Source of the DNA: JBBQXK01 sp038251625
GTDB taxonomy: Bacteria; Pseudomonadota; Alphaproteobacteria; Rhodobacterales; Rhodobacteraceae
Assembly (NCBI GenBank): GCA_038251625.1
Contig: JBBSBE010000084.1
Location: 1 to 17,332, forward strand
Length of the DNA stretch: 17,332 nucleotides
Direction: 5' to 3'
The position numbers were made by a program, and so were the translations under genes. The notes under the pieces are model-generated. The model saw only the letters and a list, made by a program, of their open reading frames with translations, searched no databases and had not been told where the DNA came from. Below are positions 1 to 7,422 of this stretch, piece by piece; the first letter of the stretch is position 1; each line of letters starts with the position of its first letter.

Positions 1-273
1 GAAGGCTACGCCGCCTTCCTCGACGCCCTGATCGCCCAGACCGAAGCCTATGATGGCCAGGTCGTCCTCGTCCACGGCGATACGCACTTCTTCAAGATTG
101 ACAAGCCGCTGCCCGATGCCTTCCACATGCTGGCCAATTTCACCCGCGTGCAGACCTTCGGCTCGCCCAACATCCAGTGGATCAAGGTCGACGTGGATGC
201 CGCCAGCCGAGATGTCTTTACCTTCCGTCCGATGGTGGTGGCGGCGAACGCGAAGAAAAGCCTGTCGAACTGA
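1..273 (+). CDS. metallophosphoesterase-like protein, C-terminal fragment
   Basis: The reading frame is open from the first base and ends at TGA 271-273, giving the last 90 residues of a protein whose start lies outside the window. It contains HGDTHFF (fragment residues 25-31), which resembles the GHxH-type metal-binding motif near the end of calcineurin-like phosphoesterases. After it comes a conserved-looking tail with NFTRVQTFG and IQWIKVDVD. This pattern fits a metal-dependent phosphoesterase fold with a C-terminal beta sandwich. The substrate cannot be inferred. A GC-rich hairpin follows seven bases after the stop. The identification rests on one motif and remembered family resemblance, so the name is tentative, but the frame is clearly coding in codon usage and in continuity to the edge. 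Confidence 0.7.
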   Translation, partial: EGYAAFLDALIAQTEAYDGQVVLVHGDTHFFKIDKPLPDAFHMLANFTRVQTFGSPNIQWIKVDVDAASRDVFTFRPMVVAANAKKSLSN

Positions 274-279
274 CCTCCT

Positions 280-308
280 GCGCCCGGCCCCCGCTTCGGG
301 CCGGGCGC
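280..308 (+). terminator. GC-rich hairpin after the metallophosphoesterase gene
   Basis: An 11-bp perfect stem pairs GCGCCCGGCCC (280-290) with GGGCCGGGCGC (298-308) around a 7-nt loop. It starts seven bases after the stop codon. There is no T-run behind it, so it is not a classical intrinsic terminator. It may end or protect the 3' end of the mRNA. Confidence 0.45.
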
Positions 309-364
309 ACCTTGCCACCGCTGCCCCATCGCGCGACAACGTACCAACCGCGAAGGAGGCACCC

Positions 365-1392
<1,028 letters not shown>

Positions 1393-1396
<4 letters not shown>

Positions 1397-2094
1397 ACGA
1401 AGGTCCCGCCCCCTGCGCCATCTGCGGCCAGACCTTCCCCCGGGCAGACCTGCGCAGCCTTGCCACCCAGACCCGCGGCACCCGCGCCGCGGTGCTGGCC
1501 GAACGCCCGGACCTGCCCCCCGACGCGCTGATCTGCGCGCAAGACCTCGCCCGCGCCCGCCGCCGCCACCTCGAAGACCTGCTCGAGGCGGAACGGGGCG
1601 CGCTTACAACCCTCGATCAGGCGGTGCTCGACAGCCTGCAATCCGGCATGCCCGTCGTGCAGGATACCGAAGCCGATTTCGCCGATGACCGCACGGTCGG
1701 CGAAACCGCCGCCGACGCCCTTGCCCGCTTCGGCGGCTCCTGGGCCTTCATCATCGGCTTCGCCGTCGTCCTCATGTGCTGGATGGCGCTCAATGTCACC
1801 GGCGCATTGTTCGGCACCTTCGACCCCTACCCCTTCATCCTTCTCAACCTTGTCCTCTCTTCCCTCGCCGCGATCCAGGCACCCGTCATCATGATGAGCC
1901 AGCGCAGGCAGGAAGAGAAAGACCGCCTGCGCGGCGAAAACGACTACCGCGTGAACCTCAAGGCGGAACTCGAGATCCGCCACCTGCACGACAAGCTTGA
2001 CCAGCACCTTGCCCGCCAATGGGAACGTCTCGCCGCCATCCAGCGCCTGCAGATCGAACTTCTGGAAGAGGCCAGCCGCCAGAGCGACCGCTGA
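1393..2094 (+). CDS. DUF1003 family membrane protein
   Basis: This 233-aa protein has two predicted membrane helices (about residues 116-136 and 147-168). Between and after them are the signatures usual for DUF1003: GGSWAFIIGF, FDPYPFILLNLVLS and QAPVIMMSQ. A charged helical tail (about 170-230, KAELEIRHLHDKLDQ) probably forms a coiled coil in the cytoplasm. The N-terminus carries CAIC (C8, C11) with a further C48, suggesting a small zinc-binding segment. The start ATG overlaps the aldo/keto reductase stop by 4 bp and has no clear Shine-Dalgarno, which points to coupled translation. DUF1003 proteins have no established function that I know of. Codon use is like the neighbours. Confidence 0.9.
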
Positions 2095-2174
2095 TGCACG
2101 GCACCTGCGCGCTGGTGCAGGTTTATCCCCATCGCATCCGGCCCTACCTTTCTCCGAAACCAAGGGAGAGAGGC

Positions 2175-3149
2175 ATGGGCCTACTTGTCGACGGAAAATG
2201 GCAGACCGACTGGTACGACACCAAATCCACCGGCGGCGCCTTCAAGCGCAACGAAGCCAGCTTTCGCAACTGGATCACCCCGGACGGCAGCCCCGGCCCC
2301 TCGGGCACCGGCGGCTTTCCCGCCGTCTCGGGGCGCTACCACCTCTACGTCAGCTACGCCTGCCCCTGGGCGCACCGCGCCTTGATCTTCCGCGCGCTGA
2401 AGGGCCTCGCCCCCCATATCGGCGTCTCGGTCGTCCACCCCGACATGGCGAACGACGGCTGGACCTTCGGCACCGATTTCCCCGGCACCACCGGCGACAC
2501 CCTCTTTGGCCTGCCCTTCCTGCGCGACGTCTACCTCAGGGCCGCCCCCGGCGCCTCGACCCGCGTCACCGTCCCCGTCCTCTGGGATACCGAAACGGGC
2601 ACCATCGTCTCCAACGAATCGTCCGAGATCATCCGGATGTTCAACGCGGCCTTCGACACCATCACCGGCAACACCGATGATTACTGGCCCGAACCCCTGC
2701 GCGACGCCATCGAACCTGTGAACGCCCGCATCTACGACACGCTCAACAACGGCGTCTACAAATCCGGCTTCGCCACCACTCAAGCGGCCTACGACGCCGC
2801 CGTCCACCCGCTTTTCGACACGCTCGACTGGCTGGAAGACCGCCTCGGCCACAACCGCTACCTGATGGGCGACCGCCTTACCGAAGCCGACTGGCGCCTC
2901 TTTACCACGCTCATCCGCTTCGATCCGGTCTACCACCTGCACTTCAAGTGCAACCGCAGGCGGATCGTCGACTACCCCAACCTCTGGGCCTACACGCGCG
3001 AACTCTACCAATGGCCAGGCGTCGCCGAGACCACCCGCCTCGACCATATCGTGCGCCACTATCACTGGAGCCATGAGACGATAAACCCGAACCGGATCAT
3101 CCCCATCAACCCCGTGCTCGACTACGCCGAACCGCACGGGCGGGGGTAA
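2175..3149 (+). CDS. yqjG: glutathionyl-hydroquinone reductase (Xi-class GST, YqjG type)
   Basis: This 324-aa protein matches the size and layout of E. coli YqjG, a cytosolic enzyme that uses glutathione to reduce S-glutathionyl-hydroquinones back to hydroquinones. The thioredoxin-like N-terminal half contains the catalytic CPWAH, with Cys63 as nucleophile. SNESSEIIRM (glutathione gamma-Glu site) follows, and then the all-helical C-terminal half with the long insert typical of the Xi class (RYLMGDRLTEADWRLFTTL). ATG 2175 is preceded by GGGAGAGAGG. The frame is open further upstream, but that part overlaps DUF1003 and lacks GST features. It lies 80 bp behind DUF1003, so it could be co-transcribed, which would join an aldehyde reductase and a quinone-conjugate reductase in one stress-related unit. 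That link is inference. Confidence 0.93.
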   Translation: MGLLVDGKWQTDWYDTKSTGGAFKRNEASFRNWITPDGSPGPSGTGGFPAVSGRYHLYVSYACPWAHRALIFRALKGLAPHIGVSVVHPDMANDGWTFGTDFPGTTGDTLFGLPFLRDVYLRAAPGASTRVTVPVLWDTETGTIVSNESSEIIRMFNAAFDTITGNTDDYWPEPLRDAIEPVNARIYDTLNNGVYKSGFATTQAAYDAAVHPLFDTLDWLEDRLGHNRYLMGDRLTEADWRLFTTLIRFDPVYHLHFKCNRRRIVDYPNLWAYTRELYQWPGVAETTRLDHIVRHYHWSHETINPNRIIPINPVLDYAEPHGRG

Positions 3150-3195
3150 GTGCGGGCTTGCCTTTCTCCTTTGGGAAAATATCCCACGGGGGGTT

Positions 3196-3220
3196 CCGGG
3201 GGGGGTGTGACCCCCCCCGG
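3196..3220. terminator. G/C-run hairpin in the yqjG/phytase convergence
   Basis: A perfect 10-bp stem joins CCGGGGGGGG (3196-3205) to CCCCCCCCGG (3211-3220) with loop TGTGA. It follows GGGAAAATATCCC (3173-3185) and an ACGGGGGGTT spacer. No T-run follows on either strand. It lies between two convergent genes, so a bidirectional 3'-end or transcript-stabilising role is plausible. I recall similar TTTGGGAAAATATCCC plus G/C-run hairpins downstream of other Rhodobacterales genes, so this may be a dispersed intergenic element. Confidence 0.5.
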
Positions 3221-3261
3221 ACGCCTCAACCTGCACAAGGTCAGCCTGCCCGGGCGCTTGC

Positions 3262-3285
3262 GTAGCGTGGGTGCACCCACGCTAC
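3262..3285. repeat. REP-like perfect 24-bp palindrome (distant copy)
   Basis: The arm GTAGCGTGGGTG (3262-3273) is followed directly by its exact reverse complement (3274-3285). Like the two copies at 6610-6633 and 7243-7266, it begins GTAG and ends CTAC. It differs from them by C instead of G at position 5 and a matching G instead of C at position 20, so pairing is kept. It lies in the convergent gap between yqjG and the phytase-like gene. Confidence 0.8.
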
Positions 3286-3289
3286 CCCC

Positions 3290-3311
3290 GCGCGGTCACT
3301 GCGCGGTCACT
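3290..3311. repeat. 11-bp tandem duplication at the phytase-like gene stop
   Basis: GCGCGGTCACT occurs at 3290-3300 and again at 3301-3311, followed by a partial third GCGCGG (3312-3317). The second unit contains the stop codon of the minus-strand gene (3307-3309), so the duplication lies at the extreme 3' end of the coding sequence and adds little or nothing to the protein. Confidence 0.7.
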
Positions 3312-4650
3312 GCGCGGCCAGCATCTCCGGCACGCTCAACAGCACCACCTCGTTGTCCGCCGCCGCGTTGAGCTTGCGACCGGAAGAGAACGGCAGGTTG
3401 TTGTCCACCGCCACCATGATGTGGCTGTCGTCCACCATCATCACATCCTCGATGGTAAAGAACGGCAGGCTGAACCGCCCCGCCTCGCCGCCATCGGTGG
3501 CGATGCGCGCCTTCCCATCCGGGTCGGCGATGTTCATCAGATCGATCTGCCCGATCCGCCGCACATAGCCATCGGCATCCACGCTTGCGGTATCGATCAG
3601 CACCACATGCTTCACCATCGCGGGCAGGGGGAAACAGTCAGGCGCAGGGTCGCCCGCGCATTTCAGCGAAGGCTCGCCCTCGCCATTGTCGCGCTCGATC
3701 ACCAGCGCGCGCGTCTCGTCGATGAAGTTGAAATCGCCGATCGCCGTCGCACCTTCCGCCAGTTTGAACTTGAAGCTGGCCCCGGTCCAGTCCCGCTTGG
3801 CCGGATCAAAGCCCAGCACCCGCAGGAACTCGCCCTCGTTCTTGCCATCCTCACCCAACAAAGGCTTTTCCAGCATCGCCCACAGAAGGCCGGTGCCGGG
3901 CTGCAATGCCATGCCCTCGTATCCGCCAGAGCGCGGCACCGTCCAATCCTTGCCCATCACGGATGTGGCCGAAATGCCGGGGGTGTCCGGGCCTTTCAGC
4001 TGCTTGCCCTCGAACATCGTGGGATAGACGCCCTTGACCCGGCCATCGAGGCCCGCCTCGATCAGATAGGGCCCGAATTCCTCGCCGATCCAGATCGAGG
4101 ATCCGATGCGCTGGATGCTTTCCAGATCGAAATCGGCGCCGGTCAGATAGCGGGTGTCCGTCCCGTCCCAGGAGATGCGGAACGGCACCTTGAAATCGGG
4201 ATCGTGCAGGAACACGGTTTCCTTGATCGCAACCTTGCCGGTCTCGAAATCCGCCACCATGCGGCTGAAGAACAGCATCGTGTCGGGGCTGTTCGCCTTC
4301 GACCCAAAGCCGTTGTCGGTCAGCACATAGACCGATCCGTCCTCTGCCCGGTCCATCGCAAAGCCGGAAAAGCCCTGCAACGGCTGGCCGATGAACGGCA
4401 GGCTGATCCCGGTCTGGCGCTTGCCATGCAGCGCGCCGGTGTCGCCAGCCACGCTCATCGGCACGCCGTTGCGCGCGGGGCCGGTGAACTTGCCGCTGAT
4501 CCACGCATCGCGCGGGGCACCCTCGGGCGGGGCCACAAGGCTCAACGCCGGCAGATAGGCATGGCCCGCCAGCGTGGCGGGAAAGGTTTCCTCTGCGGCG
4601 GCCGGCACGGCCAGGGCCATCAGGGCAAGGGGAAGCAATTGGCGGTTCAT
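3307..4650 (-). CDS. exported esterase-like/phytase-like family protein
   Basis: This 447-aa protein begins with a signal peptide (MNRQLLPLALMALAVPAAA, cleavage probably after residue 19), so it should act in the periplasm or outside. The mature part has the signatures of the phytase-like domain called esterase-like activity of phytase: GFSGFAMDRAEDGSVYVLTDNG, GADFDLESIQRIG, WIGEEFGPYLIEAG and YEGMALQPGTGLLWAMLEKP, then FTIEDVMMVDD near the end. It is probably a beta-propeller hydrolase of unknown substrate; phytate is only suggested by the family name. ATG 4650 is chosen over ATG 4662 because GGAG (4657-4660) sits six bases before it and the signal peptide starts cleanly there. It is monocistronic, convergent with yqjG and 180 bp downstream of ubiG. 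Confidence 0.88.
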   Translation of the reverse strand: MNRQLLPLALMALAVPAAAEETFPATLAGHAYLPALSLVAPPEGAPRDAWISGKFTGPARNGVPMSVAGDTGALHGKRQTGISLPFIGQPLQGFSGFAMDRAEDGSVYVLTDNGFGSKANSPDTMLFFSRMVADFETGKVAIKETVFLHDPDFKVPFRISWDGTDTRYLTGADFDLESIQRIGSSIWIGEEFGPYLIEAGLDGRVKGVYPTMFEGKQLKGPDTPGISATSVMGKDWTVPRSGGYEGMALQPGTGLLWAMLEKPLLGEDGKNEGEFLRVLGFDPAKRDWTGASFKFKLAEGATAIGDFNFIDETRALVIERDNGEGEPSLKCAGDPAPDCFPLPAMVKHVVLIDTASVDADGYVRRIGQIDLMNIADPDGKARIATDGGEAGRFSLPFFTIEDVMMVDDSHIMVAVDNNLPFSSGRKLNAAADNEVVLLSVPEMLAAQ

Positions 4651-4711
4651 CGTGCACTCCATTTTGGGCGTGCACTTTCATGTCCGCGTCAGATCAATGC
4701 AGGATGACGGC

Positions 4712-4751
4712 TGCGTGATCCTTCTGCGACAGAGCCGTTTGTGATCACGCA
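4712..4751. promoter_or_regulatory. inverted repeat upstream of the phytase-like gene
   Basis: TGCGTGATC (4712-4720) and GATCACGCA (4743-4751) form a 9-bp perfect inverted repeat separated by 22 bases. The right half contains the 8-bp palindrome GTGATCAC (4741-4748). It lies about 60-100 bp upstream of the phytase-like start, where an operator could sit. A regulator is not known. The rest of the 180-bp gap (4751-4830) holds repeated CCGACGC units with no clear function. Confidence 0.3.
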
Positions 4752-4830
4752 CAGCGTACGCCGTGTCGGTACAGAAAACCGACGCGGAACCGACGCAGGC
4801 GGGACGGACGCGGGACGCCGGTTTCCCGAC

Positions 4831-5580
4831 TCAGGCAGCACCCGGCTTCAGACTCGCCGTGACATAGTTGCACGACAGATCCCGCGCCGAAATTGACCAC
4901 GACCATCCCAGCGGGTTGAACACCATCCCCTTGCGATCCACCGGATCGAGGCCCGCCTTGCGCAGAAGATCGAAAAGCTCGTCCGGCGTGATGAACTTCT
5001 TCCAGTCATGCGTCCCCTTCGGCAACCAGCGCATCACCTGCTCGGCCCCGATGATCGCCATGACATAGCTCTTGGCGTTGCGGTTCAGCGTCGAGCAGAT
5101 CATAAGCCCTTGAGGTTTCAGCAGGTTCTGGCACGCTGTCAGGTAGGCCAGCGGGTCGGATACATGCTCAACCACTTCCATGTTCAGCACCACGTCAAAG
5201 GCCTCACCCGCCGCCACCATATCCTCGGCGGTGGTGTGGCGATAATCGATGGCCAGCCCCGATTGCTCGGCATGAAGCCGCGCCACGGGAATGTTGCGCG
5301 CCGCCGCATCCGCACCCACAACCTCCGCCCCAAGCCGCGCCATCGGTTCAGACAGAAGGCCACCGCCGCAGCCGATATCCAGAATACGCAAACCCTTGAA
5401 CGGGTTAGCGGCCGTCAGATCACGCCCGAACTCGGCCGCGATCTGCCCGGTGATGTAATCCAGACGGCAGGGGTTCAGCATATGCAACGGCTTGAACTTG
5501 CCCTGGGGATCCCACCATTCCGCCGCCATCGCCTCGAACTTGGCAACCTCGGCAGGGTCGATCGTGCTGGTGGCGGACAT
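4831..5580 (-). CDS. ubiG: UbiG, bifunctional ubiquinone-biosynthesis O-methyltransferase
   Basis: This 249-aa protein is a class I SAM-dependent methyltransferase that performs both O-methylations of ubiquinone synthesis (polyprenyl dihydroxybenzene and demethylubiquinol steps), associated with the inner membrane. SAM motif I is LDIGCGGGLLSEP (D68-G74 core) and the acidic post-I region is GADAAARNI. MEVVEHV follows, then the UbiG-typical SYVMAIIGAEQVMRWLPKGTHDWKKF and the C-terminal WSWSISARDLSCNY. The N-terminal FEAMAAEWWDPQGKFKPLHMLNPCRL is diagnostic for UbiG over other methyltransferases. Length is close to E. coli UbiG (240 aa). ATG 5580 has AGGAGA five bases upstream. It is divergent from pip with only 64 bp between the starts. 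Confidence 0.96.
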   Translation of the reverse strand: MSATSTIDPAEVAKFEAMAAEWWDPQGKFKPLHMLNPCRLDYITGQIAAEFGRDLTAANPFKGLRILDIGCGGGLLSEPMARLGAEVVGADAAARNIPVARLHAEQSGLAIDYRHTTAEDMVAAGEAFDVVLNMEVVEHVSDPLAYLTACQNLLKPQGLMICSTLNRNAKSYVMAIIGAEQVMRWLPKGTHDWKKFITPDELFDLLRKAGLDPVDRKGMVFNPLGWSWSISARDLSCNYVTASLKPGAA

Positions 5581-5630
5581 GGCTGTCTCCTCGCAAGTGA
5601 AAGTTCCGTGGCAGGGCGCGCTCCCGGTGT

Positions 5631-5636
5631 TATATA
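5631..5636. promoter_or_regulatory. candidate -10 TATATA between ubiG and pip
   Basis: TATATA is the only AT-rich hexamer in the GC-rich 64-bp gap between the divergent ubiG and pip starts. Being self-complementary, it could serve as -10 for either gene. No convincing -35 sits 16-18 bp away on either strand. If it serves pip, the transcript would be almost leaderless. Confidence 0.3.
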
Positions 5637-5644
5637 GAGCGTCG

Positions 5645-6613
5645 ATGGACCACAGATCAGGCCAAAAACGCGCAAGCGATGTGCTCTACCCGCCGATCGA
5701 CCCGTTTGACCAACGGGTGCTTGACGTAGGCGATGGCCACCGCCTGTATGTCGAACAATGTGGCGCACCAGATGGTGTGCCCGTTCTGGTGCTGCACGGC
5801 GGTCCGGGTGGCGGGTGCAGCCCCTCGATGCGCCGCTATTTCGACCCTGCGACCTATCGCATCATCCTCTTCGACCAGCGCGGCTGCGGCAGATCCCGGC
5901 CCCATGCGAGCATCGAGGCCAACACGACCTGGCATCTGGTGCAGGATATCGAGACGATCCGAGAGACACTCGGGATCGACCGTTTCATCGTTTTCGGGGG
6001 CAGTTGGGGCGCCACGCTTTCGCTGATCTATGCCATCAGCCATCCCGACAGGGTTCAGCATCTGGTGTTGCGCGGCGTGTTTCTGGGCACGCAGAGCGAG
6101 TTGGACTGGTTCTACGGTGGCGGCGCAGCGGCGTTCTTTCCCGATCTCTGGGCGCGGTTTCAGGCGCCGATCCCGGTGGAAGAGCGGGGCGATATCGTCG
6201 CAGCCTACGGCAAGCGTCTGTTTTCCGGGAACCTTGTCGAGGAATCGCGGCACGCAAGGATATGGGCCAATTGGGAAAATGCGCTGGCGGCGATCCAGTA
6301 CCACGGATCGGTGTCCGAAGGACCGTCGGAATACGCCCGGGCGTTTGCACGGCTTGAAAACCACTACTTCCAACATGCGGCCTTTCTGGACCATGACGAC
6401 TGGATCATGGCAAACCGTGATCGCATCACCCACATTCCCGTTCACATCGTGCAGGGACGGTTCGACATGATCTGCCCGCCCAGAAACGCCCAACGCCTTG
6501 CCGAAGGCTGGCCGCTGGCGCGCCTTGCGATCATTCCGATGGCCGGTCACGCGCTGAGCGAGCCGGGAATCAGCGAGGAACTGGTGCGGGTGATGGACGG
6601 CCTCCGCGGGTAG
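5645..6613 (+). CDS. pip: proline iminopeptidase (alpha/beta hydrolase, peptidase S33)
   Basis: This 322-aa cytosolic peptidase removes N-terminal proline from peptides. It has the usual length and all S33 marks: HGGPGGGCSP (oxyanion region, 51-60), FDQRGCGRSRPHA (76-88), the nucleophile elbow GGSWG with Ser120, the acid in GRFDMICP and the base in AGHALSEPG. The ATG at 5645 gives the standard MDHRSGQKR...YPPIDPF start; a Shine-Dalgarno is weak (AGAG). The TAG stop (6611-6613) is part of the 24-bp palindrome at 6610-6633, so the last codons abut a repetitive element. The C-terminus still looks complete for the family. It is divergent from ubiG and apparently unrelated to the RAYT behind it. 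Confidence 0.94.
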   Translation: MDHRSGQKRASDVLYPPIDPFDQRVLDVGDGHRLYVEQCGAPDGVPVLVLHGGPGGGCSPSMRRYFDPATYRIILFDQRGCGRSRPHASIEANTTWHLVQDIETIRETLGIDRFIVFGGSWGATLSLIYAISHPDRVQHLVLRGVFLGTQSELDWFYGGGAAAFFPDLWARFQAPIPVEERGDIVAAYGKRLFSGNLVEESRHARIWANWENALAAIQYHGSVSEGPSEYARAFARLENHYFQHAAFLDHDDWIMANRDRITHIPVHIVQGRFDMICPPRNAQRLAEGWPLARLAIIPMAGHALSEPGISEELVRVMDGLRG

Positions 6614-6633
6614 GGTGGGTGCACCCACCCTAC
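6610..6633. repeat. REP palindrome, left of RAYT
   Basis: The arm GTAGGGTGGGTG (6610-6621) is followed at once by its exact reverse complement (6622-6633). It has the GTAG head typical of RAYT-linked REPs and, being fully symmetrical, ends in CTAC. Its bases 2-4 are the stop codon of pip. Confidence 0.85.
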
Positions 6634-6676
6634 GTCGGGTAACGCCATTTTAACCTTGCCGGAGCAGAGTGATGGC

Positions 6677-7246
6677 ATGAGCCGCGTCATTCGCCCCCAC
6701 ATCCCCGGTGCCACAATCTTTTTCACGGTCTGCCTTGCCCGCAGCGGCGCGGACACCCTGATTGCCGAGATCACGACCCTGCGCCGGGTCGTCGCAGATG
6801 TGCGCACGGCGCGCCCGTTTGCGATCCGGGCGTTCGTCGTGCTTCCCGACCATCTGCACGCGATCTGGACGCTGCCGGAAGATGATTGCGACTATTCCGG
6901 GCGTTGGCGGGCCATCAAGGCAGGATTCTCCCGGGCGCTCGGGTTCTGCGCGCCGCAGGGGAAAAGCCAAAGCCTCAAGGGCGAAAGTGGCCTCTGGCAG
7001 CGCAGGTTCTGGGACCATCGCATCTACAGTCCCGCCGATCTGGACGGTCATCTGCGTTACTGCTGGTCCGACCCCGTGCGCCACGGGCTTGTCCGGCGCG
7101 CGGCGGATTGGCCCTTTTCGTCGCTGCAACGCGAGATCGCGGCAGGCTATATCCCTGCCGACTGGCCCGGCCACGCACCACACGGACGGTTCGGGGAACG
7201 CCCCTCGCTTGCCATGGCCCCCGGAATGATCGCACGCGCCGCGTAG
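6677..7246 (+). CDS. REP-associated tyrosine transposase (RAYT, IS200-like Y1 family)
   Basis: This 189-aa protein has the RAYT layout. It starts RPHIPGATIFFTVCLA and then shows FVVLPDHLHAIWTLPEDD, where H59-L-H61 is the HUH metal site. WRAIKAGFSRAL and GLWQRRFWDHRI follow, and then HLRYCWSDPVRHGLV with Tyr128 as the likely nucleophile, ending in ADWPFSSLQREI. Such enzymes nick and rejoin single-stranded REP hairpins. Most relatives read YIHxNPV where this one reads YCWSDPV, so the tyrosine is kept but its surroundings differ. ATG 6677 is preferred; GGAG at 6661-6664 is rather distant (12 nt). A TTG at 6656 would add seven residues but has no ribosome site. The TAG stop is inside the right palindrome. 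Confidence 0.88.
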   Translation: MSRVIRPHIPGATIFFTVCLARSGADTLIAEITTLRRVVADVRTARPFAIRAFVVLPDHLHAIWTLPEDDCDYSGRWRAIKAGFSRALGFCAPQGKSQSLKGESGLWQRRFWDHRIYSPADLDGHLRYCWSDPVRHGLVRRAADWPFSSLQREIAAGYIPADWPGHAPHGRFGERPSLAMAPGMIARAA

Positions 7247-7266
7247 GGTGGGTGCATCCACCCTAC
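7243..7266. repeat. REP palindrome, right of RAYT
   Basis: The arm GTAGGGTGGGTG (7243-7254) is followed by CATCCACCCTAC (7255-7266). It equals the left copy except for C to T at 7257, which turns one C-G pair into a G-T wobble. Its TAG is the stop codon of the RAYT gene. Confidence 0.85.
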
Positions 7267-7303
7267 CTTCCACCCATCGCACGCAGCCCGACAAGCTTGG
7301 CGC

Positions 7304-7332
7304 TTGCATCCCCCGCCCCTTCCGCCTATAAG
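7304..7332 (+). promoter_or_regulatory. sigma70-type promoter of the rimP operon
   Basis: TTGCAT (7304-7309) and TATAAG (7327-7332) are separated by exactly 17 bp. The -10 matches TATAAT in five of six positions and the -35 keeps the TTG most important in alphaproteobacteria. Transcription should begin near 7339-7340, giving a leader of about 84 nt before rimP. It lies just behind the RAYT unit, so the core operon does not depend on upstream read-through. Confidence 0.65.
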
Positions 7333-7340
7333 CCTATCAG

Positions 7341-7392
7341 CGCGGCCCGGTCTCCACCCCCGGCGCCCACCGAAGGGATGAAACGGGCCGTG
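7341..7392 (+). promoter_or_regulatory. possible anti-terminator pairing in the rimP leader
   Basis: CGCGGCCCG (7341-7349) can pair with CGGGCCGTG (7384-7392) over 9 bp, with one G-U. This would occupy most of the left arm of the terminator hairpin at 7381-7401. The two structures exclude each other, as in transcription attenuators. Seen by hand only; energies were not computed. Confidence 0.35.
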
Positions 7393-7403
7393 CGCCCGTT
7401 TTT
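7381..7403 (+). terminator. intrinsic terminator-like hairpin in the rimP leader (candidate attenuator)
   Basis: AAACGGGC (7381-7388) pairs perfectly with GCCCGTTT (7394-7401) around loop CGTGC, and the T-run extends through 7403 (five T). It lies about 40 nt after the predicted start of transcription and 19 nt before the rimP ATG, just ahead of the ribosome site TGGAGG (7411-7416). A terminator inside the leader of the operon that encodes NusA suggests feedback on read-through. Confidence 0.6.
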
Positions 7404-7422
7404 GCATTTCTGGAGGGCCGGA

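Larger units (their letters stand above)
6610..7266 (+). mobile_element. REP-RAYT-REP unit
   Basis: A RAYT gene (6677-7246) is bracketed by two 24-bp palindromes of one family (6610-6633 and 7243-7266). RAYTs are single-strand transposases of the HUH superfamily, related to IS200/IS605 TnpA, that process GTAG-headed REP hairpins. The unit is compact: 43 bp between left palindrome and start codon, and the right palindrome contains the stop codon. No target-site duplication is visible. RAYTs are usually single-copy and domesticated, so active transposition is not implied. Confidence 0.75.

Noticed and set aside
2103..2122. ACCTGC/GCAGGT hairpin behind the DUF1003 gene as terminator
   Set aside because: Only six base pairs with an eight-base loop and a short TTTA tail; too weak to call.
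5609..5625. TGGCA in the ubiG/pip gap as a sigma54 site
   Set aside because: The GC element required at the correct distance (TTGC-like -12) is missing.
7333..7422. tRNA gene before rimP, as metY in E. coli
   Set aside because: No cloverleaf, no TTC-containing T-loop and no acceptor pairing; only the terminator-like hairpin is found.
7378..7422. In-frame upstream ATG extending RimP by 15 residues
   Set aside because: GAAGGG touches the ATG with no spacing, and the added residues coincide with the terminator hairpin; ATG 7423 has a proper ribosome site.
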